Assembly: GCA_014804185.1 (NCBI GenBank)
Contig: JAAVAG010000200.1
Coordinates: 1-6,848, forward strand
Direction: 5' to 3'
Source of the DNA: Lachnospiraceae bacterium
GTDB lineage: Bacteria; Bacillota; Clostridia; Lachnospirales; Lachnospiraceae
Length of the DNA stretch: 6,848 nt
Every line of letters begins with the position of its first letter. The first letter of the stretch is position 1. Positions 5,432 to 6,848 of this stretch are shown one piece after another. The translations under genes were made by a program, and so were the position numbers. The notes under the pieces are model-generated. The model saw nothing but the letters and a program-made list of their open reading frames with translations. It searched no databases and had not been told where the DNA came from.

Positions 5432-6848
5432 ATGAACCACATTTGCCGTGATGTTTTCAGAGCGATCCATGAGGGAAAATGGCTGAGTATTGAATATCGG
5501 AACCAGGCTGAGCAGGTGACGAAATACTGGATCGGCATCTACGATCTGGATGTGCGCAGACGCAGTCTTTCCGTGGAGGGACTGCACCTGGGGCAGTATA
5601 CTACCTGCAGGCTGGACTGTATTTTCATAGACAGCATTTTGTCCGCCAGGATCATAGACGGTTCCTACTTTGCCGTAAATAAGCGGCTGGTAGAGGATAT
5701 CAGCCTGTATCCGGACAAATATAAGGTTTTGTTTGAACATACGGCGAATCTGAAGATCCTGAATTATCTGGAAAACTGCAGCCGCATGGACGCTACGCCC
5801 TACAGGCGGGATTTTGCCCTGATCAGGTATCTGGACAGGGACAGGCTCGGGACGGGAACCTGTGCGCTGAGCGACGAGCAGTTTCAGAGCATTGTGAAAC
5901 ATTTTCAGTACAGGGCCGAGGAGGAGCAGGAAAAGGGCGGCAGGCTGCAGCTTCAGCAGCTGGCTATGAATGTGCTCAGTATCCACACACAAAAAGGACT
6001 GTATGTCATGGCGTACCGGAAACTGCTGCTGGATGTGGCGGGCAGGCTGCTGCGCCCGGACGAGGATATTACCGTGTGTACGGAATTTACGGTGGAAGGG
6101 CAGAAAGAGAGTATCCGCAGATATCTGGATGCCGACGAATATGAAATGCTGGACCGGTTCGAGGAAAATCAGGAGAGGATCAAGGAGTGCGTGTCAGGCC
6201 GCGTCCGCCGGGCCTCGGATGTGGACGATATGCCTTATGTGATCGGGATCGGCATGGACGTGCCGCTGGATCTGCACAGGGAATATGCGGCCATCATCGA
6301 AATGTACGAGAAGCGGGAAGTCACCGTGCCGATACAGGCGTTTTTCGGTGATCTGCTGGGCCGGCCCGCAAGGAGAAAAACCTATCCCATCGCTCTGGCG
6401 GATAAAAGAATCAATCTGGATCAGCTGCTGGCGATCAACAATGCCATGAAATACCCGGTGGCGTACATTCAGGGACCTCCGGGCACCGGCAAGACCAGTA
6501 CGATCATCAATACGATAGTCACGGCCTTTTTTAACGAAAGGACCGTGCTCTTTTCGTCGTATAACAATCATCCCATAGACGGCGTGTTTAAGAAGCTGTC
6601 CGGTATGCAATATCAGGGCAGGATCATTCCTTTCCCCATTCTGCGGCTGGGAAACAGCGATTACAGGAGAAGAGCGCTGCGGTATATGAAGAAACTCCGC
6701 GAGGCTACAAGGCAGGTATCCGTCTTTGACTCCACTCTGGATAAAAATAAGGACAACCGGGTACAGAGAGCCAGAAAGCTTTCCGATCTGCTCAGGCGGT
6801 ATGAGGAGGTTCTGGACCTGAGAGAGAGGAGCGAGACCATCGGGCGGC
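5432..6848 (+). CDS. Superfamily 1 (UPF1/DNA2-like) helicase with WYL-like N-terminus, 3' partial
   Basis: The first 472 codons are present and the frame is open to the window end. ATG 5432 follows GGGGAG (5422-5427), and an in-frame TAA at 5387-5389 with no other start codon between confirms it. Residues about 7-74 (from VFRAIHEGKWLSIEYRN to IFIDSILSA) resemble a WYL-type small beta-barrel: a basic/hydrophobic IEYRN strand, KYWIGI, LSVEGLHLG and an IDSI end. Residues about 75-320 are not recognised. The helicase core starts with a Q-motif-like LDQLLAINNAM (329-339), Walker A GPPGTGKTS (348-356), then motif Ia TVLFSSYNNHPIDGVFKKL (371-389) and RLGNSDYRRR (405-414). After that a charged helical stretch begins, as in the 1B stalk of UPF1/DNA2-type enzymes. 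Walker B and later motifs lie outside. It probably unwinds or translocates on nucleic acid; repair and phage defence are both possible, and nothing here decides between them. Confidence 0.85.
   Translation, partial: MNHICRDVFRAIHEGKWLSIEYRNQAEQVTKYWIGIYDLDVRRRSLSVEGLHLGQYTTCRLDCIFIDSILSARIIDGSYFAVNKRLVEDISLYPDKYKVLFEHTANLKILNYLENCSRMDATPYRRDFALIRYLDRDRLGTGTCALSDEQFQSIVKHFQYRAEEEQEKGGRLQLQQLAMNVLSIHTQKGLYVMAYRKLLLDVAGRLLRPDEDITVCTEFTVEGQKESIRRYLDADEYEMLDRFEENQERIKECVSGRVRRASDVDDMPYVIGIGMDVPLDLHREYAAIIEMYEKREVTVPIQAFFGDLLGRPARRKTYPIALADKRINLDQLLAINNAMKYPVAYIQGPPGTGKTSTIINTIVTAFFNERTVLFSSYNNHPIDGVFKKLSGMQYQGRIIPFPILRLGNSDYRRRALRYMKKLREATRQVSVFDSTLDKNKDNRVQRARKLSDLLRRYEEVLDLRERSETIGR

Noticed and set aside
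5285..5992. Antisense open frame (235 codons) over the helicase N-terminus
   Set aside because: It covers the predicted helicase promoter and start and has no recognisable motif. The + strand frame continues into Walker A without a stop.

Overview
The window looks like chromosomal DNA from a Gram-positive Clostridia-type bacterium, most likely a gut Lachnospiraceae relative. This is inferred from the purine-rich Shine-Dalgarno sites (AGAGGAGG, AAGGAG), the moderately high GC, the TTG start codon, and the gene families present (a PepSY protein next to a sensor kinase, and a LytTR-DUF3021-ABC cluster). No species-level call is possible from the sequence alone. All six real genes are on the + strand. 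No RNA gene, CRISPR array, insertion sequence or phage gene was seen.

Region 1 (1-2600) is the end of a two-component signalling locus. An almost complete sensor histidine kinase, lacking only its first residues, is followed 53 bases later by a secreted or membrane-anchored protein with three PepSY domains, a repetitive linker and a histidine-rich C-terminus. The short gap holds an 11-base direct repeat followed by a good -10 box. This is the layout expected for an OmpR/PhoB-type response regulator activating the PepSY gene. The partner regulator gene would lie just upstream of the window. A strong hairpin closes this unit.

Region 2 (2695-5272) is a tight four-gene operon: a small LytTR DNA-binding protein, a DUF3021 four-helix membrane protein, an ABC ATPase and an ABC-2 type permease. 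Junctions are abutting (0 bases), overlapping (14 bases) and about 41 bases apart. By analogy with LytTR regulatory systems, the DUF3021 protein probably restrains the LytTR protein at the membrane, and the ABC pair probably exports an unknown substrate or protects against it.

Region 3 (5273-6848) has a likely promoter with an extended -10 and a long inverted repeat around it. It is followed by the first 472 codons of a large superfamily 1 (UPF1/DNA2-like) helicase that runs off the end. The helicase begins with what looks like a WYL-type small barrel domain, followed by about 250 residues I do not recognise, before the Walker A motif. This is the least conventional gene of the window, but its C-terminus and downstream neighbours are outside it.
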